Source: Chara braunii (taxonomy: Eukaryota > Streptophyta > Charophyceae > Charales > Characeae). Taken from it: a stretch of DNA of 49,027 nt. The notes beneath the pieces are model-generated. The model was not told the DNA's origin. It worked only from the letters and a program-made list of their open reading frames with translations, and made no database searches. Shown piece after piece: positions 20,919-31,052 of this stretch. The DNA is taken from NCBI GenBank assembly GCA_003427395.1, contig BFEA01000461.1, forward strand, positions 813,644-862,670, given 5' to 3'. The translations under genes and the position numbers were made by a program. Each line of letters opens with the position of its first letter. The stretch's first letter is position 1.

Positions 20919-23504
20919 ATGCCGAGAGGAGGGAAGGAGACGCGGCCATCACCGAGGCCATTGGGAGCTTCAGGGGATTACGAGCGGCATGAGTCTCACC
21001 CGAGGGAGCGCACGCCCGTGTACGACAATGGGGATATAGAGGTCTTTCTGGATGAATTTCGAGGGTATGAAGAGTATATGGGGTGGACAGTGGCTCAGAT
21101 GATAGGGAGGTTAAGAGGAGTTGGCCGCTTTGAGGAGACCATCGCACGGATTCGCAGAGAGGCGAGGACTTGGCCAGAGGTAGAGACGAGGATGCAGGAG
21201 CTGAAACCCTCACCCGTGGGACCAGACGGCGTGCCGATCCGCCTAGAGATCGGGAACGTGGAGGAATTCATCCCTGCTTTATGGGTTATCAGAACATATT
21301 GAGGGATGATTGGGCACAAACACTACCTCTATGAACCAGGAAGGCGGAAAGACCGTTGGCTAGACAGGTCTGGGACATGACTCGAGATTGGGAGAGCTGC
21401 AGGGCACACCTGAAACAGACCTTTCGACGGCCAGAGCCACCTCCACCTAGGGTTGAGAGACGGCCGAGGAGCAAGAGGCAGAGGGACCCTGAGCGAGAGA
21501 GACCATACCACTTCGAGAGGGATGGAAAGCACTCGCCAGGCGGGAGGAGTCGGTACCTGAGGCAGAGGAGCGAGGAGCATATCCTGAGTGTGGGCTAGGC
21601 CCAGTGGTTTTCCAGTGGTTTACAGAGGGAGGGTTACACGAGTCCCCTCGACATATGCGAAAGGAGGTGCTGCCACCCGGAGGAGCATTGTAGGAGCTGG
21701 AGGTGCACCTGGACATTTCGCAGTGGAAAGTAACTCAGACTGACGAGAGGAGTAATGAGTCGGTTGGAGATACACCACGAGAGGAGGTCTGTGAGCCAGT
21801 GCGAGAGGTGGAACGGGGTGCTCAGGGAGGACAAGTGATAGAGGAGGTGATAGAGGTTGGAGAGGATACTCCGCCTCGAACGCCAGCTCCAGAGTTCAGG
21901 CTGGAGATAGTGTCGGAGACTACTCAAGTGGCAGGGGAGGAACTCCAATAGGGAGAGGTTCCTCCACCTCCCCCTGATATGACTCTTTCGCCAGGGGTAA
22001 GGGTAGAGATGGAGCGAGAGAGGACTGGCTAGAGGAGAGAGGCCCTTTCTACGATCGATAGGTATCTGGCTGCGCATGCCTAGGAGCACCCTGACATCGA
22101 GAGGTCTGGGCCTATGGAGCCACCAAGGGAGCCACACCAGGCAAAGAGAGAGGTGTGAGCTGAGATTCCAGAGAGAGGGGGCCATCACACAAGAGGGAGA
22201 GCGTCAGCAGGAGAAACAGCAGAGGAGAGACGAGCCACGGTCGGGAAGCGCGTGGAGGAGATTTGGGAGGAGAGGCAGAGATTAGAGACGGCAGGAGCAC
22301 TCCCAGATCAGCCACCTGACGCACCCCCTAAACCCTGTGGAGTCAAGGAGATGTGGGATGAGTTTTGGGGCCTGTATGGCGAGGGGTTGGCGGCTCCAGA
22401 GTGAGCAGGACTGGAGACGTCGAGGTCAGCGGACAAGTACCTAAACCGTAAGATCCGTTTTCTGGCCAAGACTTCTTTCAATAGGTATCTGATGTTGGAA
22501 GATGACCTGGCTGGAAAGAAGACAAAGAAAGTAAGTCATGGGGTGCGTTTGGAGGCAGTTGAGGTGGAGGTCCGGGAGCTCGGGGCATTGATGACTAGCC
22601 AGACCACTACCATCCGGGAGATGAGACAACAACTTCGAGATATGGCAGCCAGGATGGGTCAGGAAGCGCCCACCAGGGTGGTGGACTAGACGAAGAGTAG
22701 TCGATACGACATTCAGGGGGGGTCAGGGCAGAACCTATTTGGGCAGTCATCCACGGCTGGGCCTTCTCGGGGACCGCCCATGGGGAAGGTTATCCTGGAG
22801 CCAGAGGAGGCGAAGGCAAAGAGGGAGGCAGAGAGAGAGGCCTTGAGTTCAGGACACCTTCTGAACTCGCCATTTTGCCGACGATATTTATGGGATCCAA
22901 GACAGCAGCTATGCCAGCTCCAATTGAGGGAGGACAGCAGACGACCAGCGGTGAGCTGATTCAGGGCTCAACGGAGGGGTCTATGGATGTGCTCCTGAAA
23001 GCAGTTGGGACTATGCAGGAGGGGGTGAGCACGCCCGTGCCCGAGCAAAGGATGAAGGTTCTTCATGAGGAGATACCCACAGCTATGATAAAGGAGGTGT
23101 CTGAGGGCAGACCGCAAAGATTGGATACCCCTGAGTACGTCCCACAGATTTGCGAGCTGAGGAGCAGATTGGGATCTTGGACCACTAGATCGGGTTCTGG
23201 GGGCCAGACCCCTGGGGCAGAGCAACAGGAGGTTGTCAGTGGGATAGTGGGATTTCCCTCATCACCTCCGCCACAGCCAAGGAGAAAGAAGTTCATGAGG
23301 AAGGTTGATCAACTCTGTTTCTTTTTCAAGGATGGTGTGCACTGGGTTCTTGAGTGTCATAAATTCCTCAAGGACAAGGCAACAGGAAAGGTCACTGAGA
23401 GTGGAGGGAAGGTGTACGATAGACAGGGTAGAGTGGTGAAGCGATCTGCTCATGGGGGAAGAGCTCAGTTGTACAGGCAGAACCAGGAGAAAATGAGTGA
23501 GTAG
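20919..23504 (+). pseudogene. Gag-like additional ORF downstream of integrase
   Basis: Frame 20919-21302 starts at ATG (MPRGGKETRPSP) and holds GDIEVFLDEFRGYEEYMGWT and RLRGVGRFEE, then shifts frame near 21275; the continuation (TRKAERPLARQVWD) runs 21335-21598 with one stop. Further pieces follow: an acidic Glu/Pro-rich part (21703-21951), a predicted coiled coil (22492-22689, LEAVEVEVRELGALM) and the final ORF 22875-23504. Near 23310 the sequence CFFFKDGVHWVLEC has exact zinc-knuckle spacing C-x2-C-x4-H-x4-C, but the second Cys is Phe. Only 210 bp with no LTR separate it from the integrase, so it looks like a second gag-like ORF placed after pol. It could instead be the gag of a separate nested element. 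Confidence 0.7.
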
Positions 23505-25140
23505 GGACTGGTTCGCCTATGTATCGATGACCATTACGGCGTTATGAGATTGAGATGAGTATGCATTTTTTGCCAGATCATCGTCTTTATCTTTGTTTTT
23601 GTTTTTGACCTTTTTTAGGAGTTTGGGTACCTACGGTGTTAGTTGTACACATAGGAGATTACAGCGTACGGATGTTATTGAGACTTTCTTTAGTGGCATG
23701 AGGGTCGGAATTCAATTACATGGCATGTATATGTTGAGGTTACTTTTTCTCTGACCCTTGAGATTAGGGTTCAGTTCCTGTTTCAGAGACGTTCTTGACA
23801 GTGTGATTAACCTTGTACCATATTGAGGGTGATTTTGTTTGATCCGAGTGAGTTACGGGTCTGGACTATTATTTGTGTTTTTTGGATGAGATATCTCATC
23901 CCCGAGTGTATTTTGAGTTGAGGCCTACCTGAGACTATTCCCTGGTATATGACGATTACAATCGTTCCCACATGTGTGGATTTATGCTGATCTATAATAG
24001 TTTTGTATGAAAGGTGTATGATAGACATCTTATGTGTCATGTATTTTGTGGATGTGAATGAATGTGAACTGCCTACTCTTCGGTATACCCGTGCAGTCTG
24101 CCCACGGGTGGGCGATAGGGCCGGGTGTAAGGAGAGGGAGTGCAGTCTGTGTTTGTGAAAAGTGTGAGAACCCTAAGAGATTTATGAGTCCTTGAGGCTC
24201 GAATACTTACCATGTCAAATGTTTATTGTTGAGTTGTAACGAGGATCCATAAGTTGGTCTCTCGGTTTTAGTAGTCTTATGGTTGAGACGCCTTTGAGTG
24301 GGAAGACAGTCTTTTGTTTATTTGAAGACTCATCTTCAGAAAGGGAAGATGTTTTAAAGAAAGGTCGCGTGAAAGTTCATCATAGAGAAGAGAGGGATGA
24401 CTGGGAGACCTAATCAGTGAGACCTCCTTTGACTGAAAGATGGTTAAAAAATTTAATGGCAAGGAAAATTGAATTTGAATGATAAAGATTGACGGGAAAA
24501 ACCACGTTTTTATTTGCCCATTGCTGAAATTTTGGAGGTCGCAAGAGTGATTTATTTGGGAGATGTCATTGAGATGTGTGACTTTCTTGCTCTGATCAGG
24601 TTGGGAGGTCACGGCCTTGTGGACTTGGCGGTGATTCTGTTTTGTGATAGTGGAGAGGCTGCCATGCTCTTTTTGTTGTCCCACAGAGGGTTGGTAAATG
24701 CCTTTTATGTGTGACAGACCCTTGCGTAGTCCCGCAATAGGTCTGTATTGTTGCGACACACCGTCCAGCCACTTGCGCTAATCTTAGGGCACTTGGAGGA
24801 AAGACCAATTTAACGGTAAAGTTTAGCATCACTAGGGCGCAACCCCTAGTGTTGGCTGCTGATTGGCGTAACCTGAACAGCGGGTCTGCGTCTTGCCAAA
24901 GGAGTAAAGACTTAAAGGGTGTGGCCGCCCATGAGGGTTTTACTCCTACGGAATGACGTGGGATAAGAGTCGAGTCAAGTGAGTTATTTTTGACTCCTGA
25001 TTGAATGCTTATTAGGAAAAAACCTATCGTGGCGCAATATGCGAGGGCGCTACAACTCAAATAACAACGCGGTAGGCCGTAGATCTGGCTCGATCACCCA
25101 GACTATGGTGGGCCAAGATGGAGACCTTACCTTCCTATAC
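23505..25140. other. Noncoding downstream of the gag-like ORF
   Basis: AT-richer sequence with no supported gene. A 160-codon - strand frame (24277-24759) resembles nothing known to me and has no flanking support. The part from about 24710 is GC-richer and begins TGTGACAGACCC; it might be LTR-like, but I see no second copy in the window. Confidence 0.45.
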
Positions 25141-25167
25141 TAGACTGCAGGAAAAATCAAAGATAAG

Positions 25168-25168
<1 letters not shown>

Positions 25169-25213
<45 letters not shown>

Positions 25214-25244
25214 TCACAAATAGAGCTGCCCGGTAAACCGTAGG
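25169..25244. repeat. (TA)n tract and cassette copy 2, cut by the gap
   Basis: A (TA)n run (25169-25211) leads into TCGTCACAAATAGAGCTG and CCCGGTAAACCGTAGG, the start of the same cassette seen at 18733 and 25812. The N gap begins at 25245, so its ribozyme end cannot be read. This tract lies near the proposed right inversion breakpoint. Confidence 0.85.
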
Positions 25245-25686
25245 NNNNNNNNNNNNNNNNNNNNNNNNNNNNNNNNNNNNNNNNNNNNNNNNNNNNNNNN
25301 NNNNNNNNNNNNNNNNNNNNNNNNNNNNNNNNNNNNNNNNNNNNNNNNNNNNNNNNNNNNNNNNNNNNNNNNNNNNNNNNNNNNNNNNNNNNNNNNNNNN
25401 NNNNNNNNNNNNNNNNNNNNNNNNNNNNNNNNNNNNNNNNNNNNNNNNNNNNNNNNNNNNNNNNNNNNNNNNNNNNNNNNNNNNNNNNNNNNNNNNNNNN
25501 NNNNNNNNNNNNNNNNNNNNNNNNNNNNNNNNNNNNNNNNNNNNNNNNNNNNNNNNNNNNNNNNNNNNNNNNNNNNNNNNNNNNNNNNNNNNNNNNNNNN
25601 NNNNNNNNNNNNNNNNNNNNNNNNNNNNNNNNNNNNNNNNNNNNNNNNNNNNNNNNNNNNNNNNNNNNNNNNNNNNNNNNNNNNNN
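25245..25686. other. Assembly gap (442 N)
   Basis: Unresolved bases inside the internal region of the giant element, between cassette copy 2 and unique sequence. Because it sits beside (TA)n and a repeated cassette, a wrong join here is possible. Confidence 0.99.
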
Positions 25687-25811
25687 ATACACTCCAGACA
25701 CGCCGCTGGCACTAGAGGCACAGCATGGCCGCGTAGTGACGGCCCCGACCACTGCCGCTCGACCTGACCGGAGAAAATCGTAGCAGGAAGCTAGCGAAGT
25801 CGTAGTATATA

Positions 25812-25922
25812 TCGTCAAATAGAACTGTCCGGTAAACCGTAGGCAGAGAGGGAGAAAGGGACAACAAACGAGGGGCTGTGACAAACTGTTTCGTCGGAGT
25901 TTCACCGACTCATCAGGAGGCT
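25812..25922. repeat. 111-bp cassette, copy 3
   Basis: This matches copy 1 (18733-18843) almost base for base: TCGTCAAATAGAACTG, CGGTAAACCG (a perfect palindrome in the TA-flanked half apart from its centre), a purine-rich stretch, then GTTTCGTCGGAG and CATCAGGAGGCT. Here a short (TA) run precedes it and unique sequence, not (TA)n, follows it. That following sequence completes the hammerhead fold. Confidence 0.9.
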
Positions 25923-25940
25923 GAACCCTCAACACTCTGT
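25881..25940 (-). ncRNA. Hammerhead ribozyme motif, type III
   Basis: On the - strand the core elements appear in order: CTGATGA, stem II GTCGG/CCGAC with loop TGAAACT, then GAAAC. Upstream, GAGG (just after the cleavage triplet GTT) pairs with CCTC before CTGATGA to give a 4-bp stem I with a 6-nt loop. Stem III pairs ACAGAGTGT (25940-25932) with ACAGTTTGT (25889-25881): eight pairs including one G-U, and one mismatch. Self-cleavage would fall between 25931 and 25930. All invariant core bases are present; GTT instead of GTC would be slower. Type III hammerheads are known from plant retrozymes and viroid-like RNAs. Confidence 0.82.
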
Positions 25941-26335
25941 AGAATCCCCTCACTGATTACACTGTAAGTGATAATCCACCTTAACCAAAATCAAAGTAGA
26001 CTATCACTCACCCACACCAGATGGAAAACTCTACAGACTGTCGGTTCTATATATATATATACATACATACATATAGGAGACCTGACTATGTGTACCTGTC
26101 AGTGCCAACTTCAATCATCCATTGGACATCCTTGCTGCCCCACGGGTCTTCTTTCTCAAAAGGCTTGAGTACAAGCTCTGCCTTCTGCTCATATCCCTTT
26201 GGCGCAAGCCAGATGGGATGACTGACTAATTCGGCACTCGCAAGGACCACTTATTAATATGAAGGCGGACGTCTTCCTCCTGATCCAAGAAGCCATCAAC
26301 CGGGGGTATGTCCTCTACTGCCTCTCCCTTTTGCT
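25940..26335. other. Sequence between ribozyme cassette and RNase H
   Basis: Contains a short TA/TACA microsatellite (26047-26074). On the - strand it continues the polyprotein reading for a while after RNase H (RINWDKQKGEAVEDIPP, then DQEEDVRLHINKWSLRV to about 26230) before a stop. The integrase that should come next is not here. Confidence 0.6.
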
Positions 26336-27878
26336 TATCCCAGTTGATGCGACTTAGGCCATCTGCTCTATTCTTGTTGCCTGAAATCCGTTCCAAAGTT
26401 AAACATCCAGATATATGTTAGCCATCTGGCGACAGTTGGATCCGATGGAACGTAATTTCTCAACGAGTACGTGAGCGCAGTTGTGTCTACTCTCAATATA
26501 AATCTTCTGTCAAAGATATAATTTCGAAAAATCCTTAGGCAATAAAGGACAACGAGAGTCTTCCTCTTGAACTGAGAGTAATTTGTCTCAGTCGTACAAA
26601 AAGTTTCAACTCTCAAACCTTAGCGGTCTCTCATTTCCTTCGACATCTACCTAAATCAAGACTTCCCTTAAAGCGGTCGGCCCAGCGTCTGTCTCAACGA
26701 TGAATGGTCTTACCTCAGTGTCCTCATAGTCTGGTGCTCCTAATACCAATCCTCCTTCTCGAAACTCCTCCTTCACCCCTGCCACAACCTTTTCCTGCTC
26801 CTCACCCCTGACCCATCCCTGATCCTAACGCAACAACTTTCTTAGGTGTTCAGTCTTGGCAGCAAAGTTCTTGACGAAGGTTCTCCAAAACCCACACGTG
26901 TCGAGGAAGCTTCTAACATCTCTTATCGAATGAAATGGTACTGGCCATTCGATAATTTTGTCCGTTTTCTTTACATCTGGCCGACGGCCAATCTCGCCAC
27001 AGACGAACCCCAAGATGGTAGCCTCCCTCATGCAATGTCTGGATTTGGCACCACTTGCCGTAAGGTTGTGTTCCTCAAGCAAATTCAGGAATTTATCAGC
27101 ATCCTGAATATGCTTCTAAAAAAAACATCTGGTAAGATTTCGTCACTCTCCTTCTTTCTCGCCCCCTTTACCGCCAAGTCGTCGATATATGGCTGAGTGA
27201 TATGCGGGCTGACGGTTTGCATGGCTCGAATCATATATCGTTGAACCATCGCTACCTCATTAGTCCATCCTTGCGGATCTACATTCATGTGGATCAGTCA
27301 TCGGGGCATATGCATTGTTGTCACTGGTCTATCTGGTGGATAGACCGGAAACTGGCCGTATCTGGAGTAGAGGTCTATAAATGAAATTATAGGTCTCCCA
27401 ACGCATGACTCTGATAGCGCGTCGACATTCGGTAAGCCCCCCACATCTCGCACGGTCACAGCGTTCAACCGTTGCAAGTCCTGCACCCACCGCAACGTCC
27501 ATTAGGTTTCACAAAGCAAAACCATGAAGACACATACGACCCACTCGAGTAATCGGCGGCATGCGTACATATCTTGTTGTCAAGATAGTCCACCACCTTC
27601 TTCTCCTCGCCAGGATTAGTATACCGCGCCCCTCTCAAATTTCACGGCTCATGTGGCACGATATGGATCCGGATCATAGGAATATTGTCCACATGCAATC
27701 TCTCGCGCTGATCGTCATCGAAAGCATAGGTGTGATGCCTCTTCTTTATTAGCTCTATCATCAACACCCTTTCCTGGGGTAACAGAAAATCAGGCTCTCT
27801 CACTGTTAGATTTTCTTCATTCTCGTCATTGATACAACACGGCCCTACCGCCGCTTGTTCCCTCATTCGCCGTATCAA
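26336..27878 (-). pseudogene. pol: Reverse transcriptase-RNase H, giant-element family
   Basis: Read from 27878 on the - strand: a pre-RT segment (PQERVLMIELIKKRHHTYAF, IPMIRIHIVPHEP), then RT with RWVQDLQRLNAVTVRD, SFIDLYSRYGQFPVYPPDRP, QGWTNEVAMVQRYM and the catalytic YIDD box at 27189-27178, the thumb/connection with TILGF and FLDTCGFWRTFV, then RNase H with VETDAG (about 26700), NYSQFKRKTLVVL and NRADGLSRINW (to about 26336). Lesions include a stop after VPHEP, a 1-nt deletion before RWVQ, a frameshift before RNase H and a stop after EVLI. The order and motifs are those of Ty3/gypsy; the YIDD aspartates are kept. Gag lies upstream on the same strand. Confidence 0.92.
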
Positions 27879-27949
27879 TTCTCGTTCTCACTCGTAATAA
27901 ACCTCCTCATCTTTTGTGACGAGCACAGGAACAGGGCGACACTTCTTAT

Positions 27950-29166
27950 CTATGGTTTTGTAACGCCTTTGGGAACCCTGCTTGAGTCTTCCCCTAAAAA
28001 AGGTCGGCTTACCGCTTGCGATTGCATTATCGCAGGGTCCCTTTTTCCGCCCGAAAGCCGATAGACCAGCTGTACTTCCCCAGCCTGGGGACATTCCAGG
28101 ACCTGCTCCCTCAGCGCCTGAATGGCGTCCGGATCCGTCATCTCATGCGTGGCCACTACATTGATGGCCTTGTTCACATCGGATAGGCTGAGGGAAAACA
28201 CATCCTCATGTACCTCCTCTTCTGGTTCCATAAGGATCCGACGCTCATTCTCAGACTCTTCAATTGTGAATGAACCGGGATTGGGCCGGTTACATATACT
28301 CCGGGGACCCGTGTTCCAGTCCATCTTTGTCCCAGTTCCTGCCCATTCTGCCTCCTTTGGCAGAATCACACTTAGATGAACACTTGGCACCAAACGTCGT
28401 AAAAGTCTCCCCTTTAGCTCGTTACGGAGCTTTGGAGCAGACGCGAGGATCTCCTTCAAGGTTATAAGGTCATTATGACCCTCAAGCAACCTATCAATCA
28501 CCCTGTCTTCCAACCGGACCGCATACTTCTTCTTCTTCGACGTCGCATCGCGTAGAATTGGTTCTGCTTCATCCTGGGCTCCTCTCTTCTTGGCCCTTTG
28601 CTCTGCCCTTCGATCCTCCTCTCGGCGCAGCCTATCATCTTGTTCTTCCTCATCGTCGTCCTCCACTACCTCCACGGCCTCTTTCCTTCGTTCAGGCTCT
28701 GGCTCTCTCCAAGGGGGTTCTCGGTTGGCACTTGCCTTGCTCTGGCCCCTGGTTTGCGCTACTTGCGCCATTTTCCCTTGCGCAGTTGGGGACCTAAAGG
28801 TCATTTCGGGCCAGGGTCTGACCCCACAGTGGCTACTCCAGGGTAACCTTGTCGTCCCCGTACCGATTCTGGGCCGGATTCGTAAAGGAAGACTTTGGGG
28901 ATGCTGGCCCTCCATTCTTTTACTTCTTCACATATATCTATCAGCCTTTGCTGGTATCTCCCCACTTTCTTCCACAAGTCCTCCATCTTTCCCAGTAGGA
29001 CTGACGCTAACTCCACCTTCTCTTCCTTGTTCTCTCCGTCTGACTCGACGACTATAGGCTCTTCTTTTATAACCCCCGCCTGTAGTCTCTGAGTCACCTC
29101 TTCATTGCACTCCACCTCTTCCACCCTTATTGGTGGGTCGTCCTTTTCCTGCCACAGCCTGAACAT
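27950..29166 (-). pseudogene. Gag-pol linker of the giant element; protease not found
   Basis: Two frames: 29166-28801 (EKVELASVLLGKMEDLWKKV, likely helical) and 28915-27950, which has an acidic, charged stretch (EAVEVVEDDDEEEQDDRLRR), a helical part (VIDRLLEGHNDLITLKEIL) and FTIEESENERR. A gypsy element needs an aspartic protease between gag and RT, with D-T/S-G. I find no such triplet in either frame; the text passes straight from EWAGTGTKMDW to NTGPRS. An internal deletion that removed the protease is my explanation, but it has not been tested against relatives. Confidence 0.65.
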
Positions 29167-30663
29167 GGCAGGTGGCGCTTGCCGCGCATACTCTTTTATG
29201 AGCTTCCACCCTCACTCCACCTGGAACCTTTCGGTCAATATACTCCCTGTACTGATCATATATATCACCGTCCATATTGAAATAGATCAGTCCAAACTTT
29301 TCATCTTCCCGTCTTGTATTGCAAAACCGTATTGTATGACCTTGTTTGTCGCAATGCTGGCAAATAGCGATCCTCCAGTCAAAACGAGGCCTTCCATATC
29401 CTTGACCCCCTTGATTCCCTCGACCCTGATAGCCTTGATTATCCCATTGTCCTCCTCGGCCTCCGCCATTCCTACCACATTCTCTTCCGCCGCCTCTTCC
29501 TCCATTTCCCGATTGTCCTGGCCCTGATTCCCTCCCCCTGCCACGCTACCCTGTGAACTCGGCGCGGGCGATGGGGGAGGTGTCATGGACTGGGTCTGCA
29601 TCGCAGGGTAACTTGGCGGCGGCATACTTGCTTGGGGCCCTGCGTAATCTGTCCAGACAGAGCTGTACCTCCCCATGGTACGAACACAGGCCATGGCCAC
29701 TGCCCATATGGTGGTACCGTCACTTGTGAGGGTCCCGTGTTAATTGACGGAGCCGATGTACTCGGCAAGGCTACTGCCAATGCTTGGGGTGCCTGTCCTT
29801 TTCCGGAGGCTTGCCCTCCCTGTGTTAGATTACACTGTTTGCACTGTGTGTTTTTAAAAGGTGTTGGGGCACCGGCTCCTCCTCTTCTCATTCCTCCCGA
29901 ATGCCCTCCTCTACCACTAGCTCCTTCCCATTCCCTTGGATCGTTGTCACCACTTTCTTTTGTACCACGACGTCTTTCCCATAACCTAACTCCGCGAGTA
30001 TGTCTGTAACGATCCTTTTCACCCTCGGGGTCCCTGAGGAGGTCGCATCTTGCTCCTTCCTTTTCCGCTGTTGCTGGCGCATGTGGTACTGTTCCACCTG
30101 GTCCAATCTCCCTTCCTCTCCCCCCTTGTTGATGGTGGCCCAAGTGAACTTTGTCTTTCCTTCTCCGTGGCTCGTCAATTCCGCGGCTTCCGAGGCAGTG
30201 AACAGTCCCAGGAAGATAGTGCGTTGTGCTTCCTCCGAGATTTCGGGGACCTTCCTTACCTTTTTCTTGAACTCCTGTACAAAGGTCCCTACTGTGGTAA
30301 AATCATCCCTGTTCATTGCTTCCAAATCTGCAGTGGTCAAAAGACCATCACCCACCTTGTACTTCCTTTGCATTTCATCCTTGAATCTCACCCAACTGCT
30401 GTTAGCTGCATTTATCACCTTCTCTACCTCCTGGTGGTGCCCATGGAGTACGTACTTCAGAATACATTGGAACTTCACCGCATCCGACAGCCCCACTAGT
30501 TTCTGTTCCACCAACTCCAACCATTTTGAAACTCGCTCCCCATTAAAATGGAAGATTTTGACCTTTGGGACATTGCTTTGCAACCTCTCTCGTCTGTCCA
30601 GGGCCTCGACCAAATCATCATTGTCAGGACCTTCTCGGGACCATCAGCTATGCCTCCCGACAT
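29105..30663 (-). pseudogene. gag: Gag of the giant element
   Basis: The likely start is ATG at 30663 (MSGGIADGPEKV); one base seems lost soon after, because the long open frame begins at 30613 (VEALDRRERLQ). The capsid-like domain shows W-L-E-L and SSWVRFKDEMQRKY spacing typical of the retrotransposon gag fold, then TFVQEFKKKVRKVPEISEEAQ. The frame breaks near 29888 and again before the Gly/Arg-rich nucleocapsid part. A perfect zinc knuckle, C-QH-C-DKQG-H-TIRF-C, lies at 29362-29321, followed by IYFNMDGDIYDQYREYID. It lies 390 bp inside the primer-binding site. Confidence 0.88.
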
Positions 30664-31036
30664 CTTGGTCAAATCTCCTACTCAACTTCCCTGTTAGGAA
30701 AGGCAGAAATTTTCATTCAGCATCCTGACTTACAATGACACCTGTCAAGTTTTTTACATAATTATCTTGCAACCCAGATCTTACAGGCGCTACTCATCTC
30801 CTTCTTTTGAACCCACCTTGGTAGGGCACATTTTTCTCTATAGGATTTCCCTCATGGTCTTTTAAGTCCGACAACCAATCAAATCAAAGGTAAATTTTAT
30901 TACACTGATAATGTTCATTCAATATAAATAGTTAAACCAGGCATCACGTACCCTGTCTTTCCTTATACGCCTATTTTCTTCTCAATCCCATACCCGGATG
31001 TCGTTCCACCAGGGACAACGGTAGGCTTCCGTTATC
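30664..31036 (-). other. 5' leader of the giant element
   Basis: Noncoding stretch between the primer-binding site and the gag start. It would hold packaging and splice signals in an LTR element, but I can name none from the sequence. Confidence 0.5.
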
Positions 31037-31052
31037 TTCGGCAACGGCGCCA
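31037..31052 (-). promoter_or_regulatory. Primer-binding site for tRNA-Asp
   Basis: The - strand reads TGGCGCCGTTGCCG, the complement of the 3' end of plant tRNA-Asp (CGGCAACGGCGCCA). It lies 2 nt from the LTR edge (CA at 31056-31055 on the - strand), the usual place. This sets the element's orientation and fits the Tat/Athila/Ogre habit of priming with tRNA-Asp. Confidence 0.88.

Noticed and set aside
24277-24759. 160-codon - strand frame
   Set aside because: No known motif, no supporting signals, and it lies in noncoding retroelement sequence.
25860-25922. Type I hammerhead using the downstream GTC after GAAACAGTTT
   Set aside because: A tiny stem III (ACA/TGT) can form, but the next bases do not pair with CCTC before CTGATGA, so stem I fails. 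The type III fold pairs well.
25135-25953. 272-codon - strand frame
   Set aside because: More than half is N gap, and the rest is (TA)n and the ribozyme cassette.
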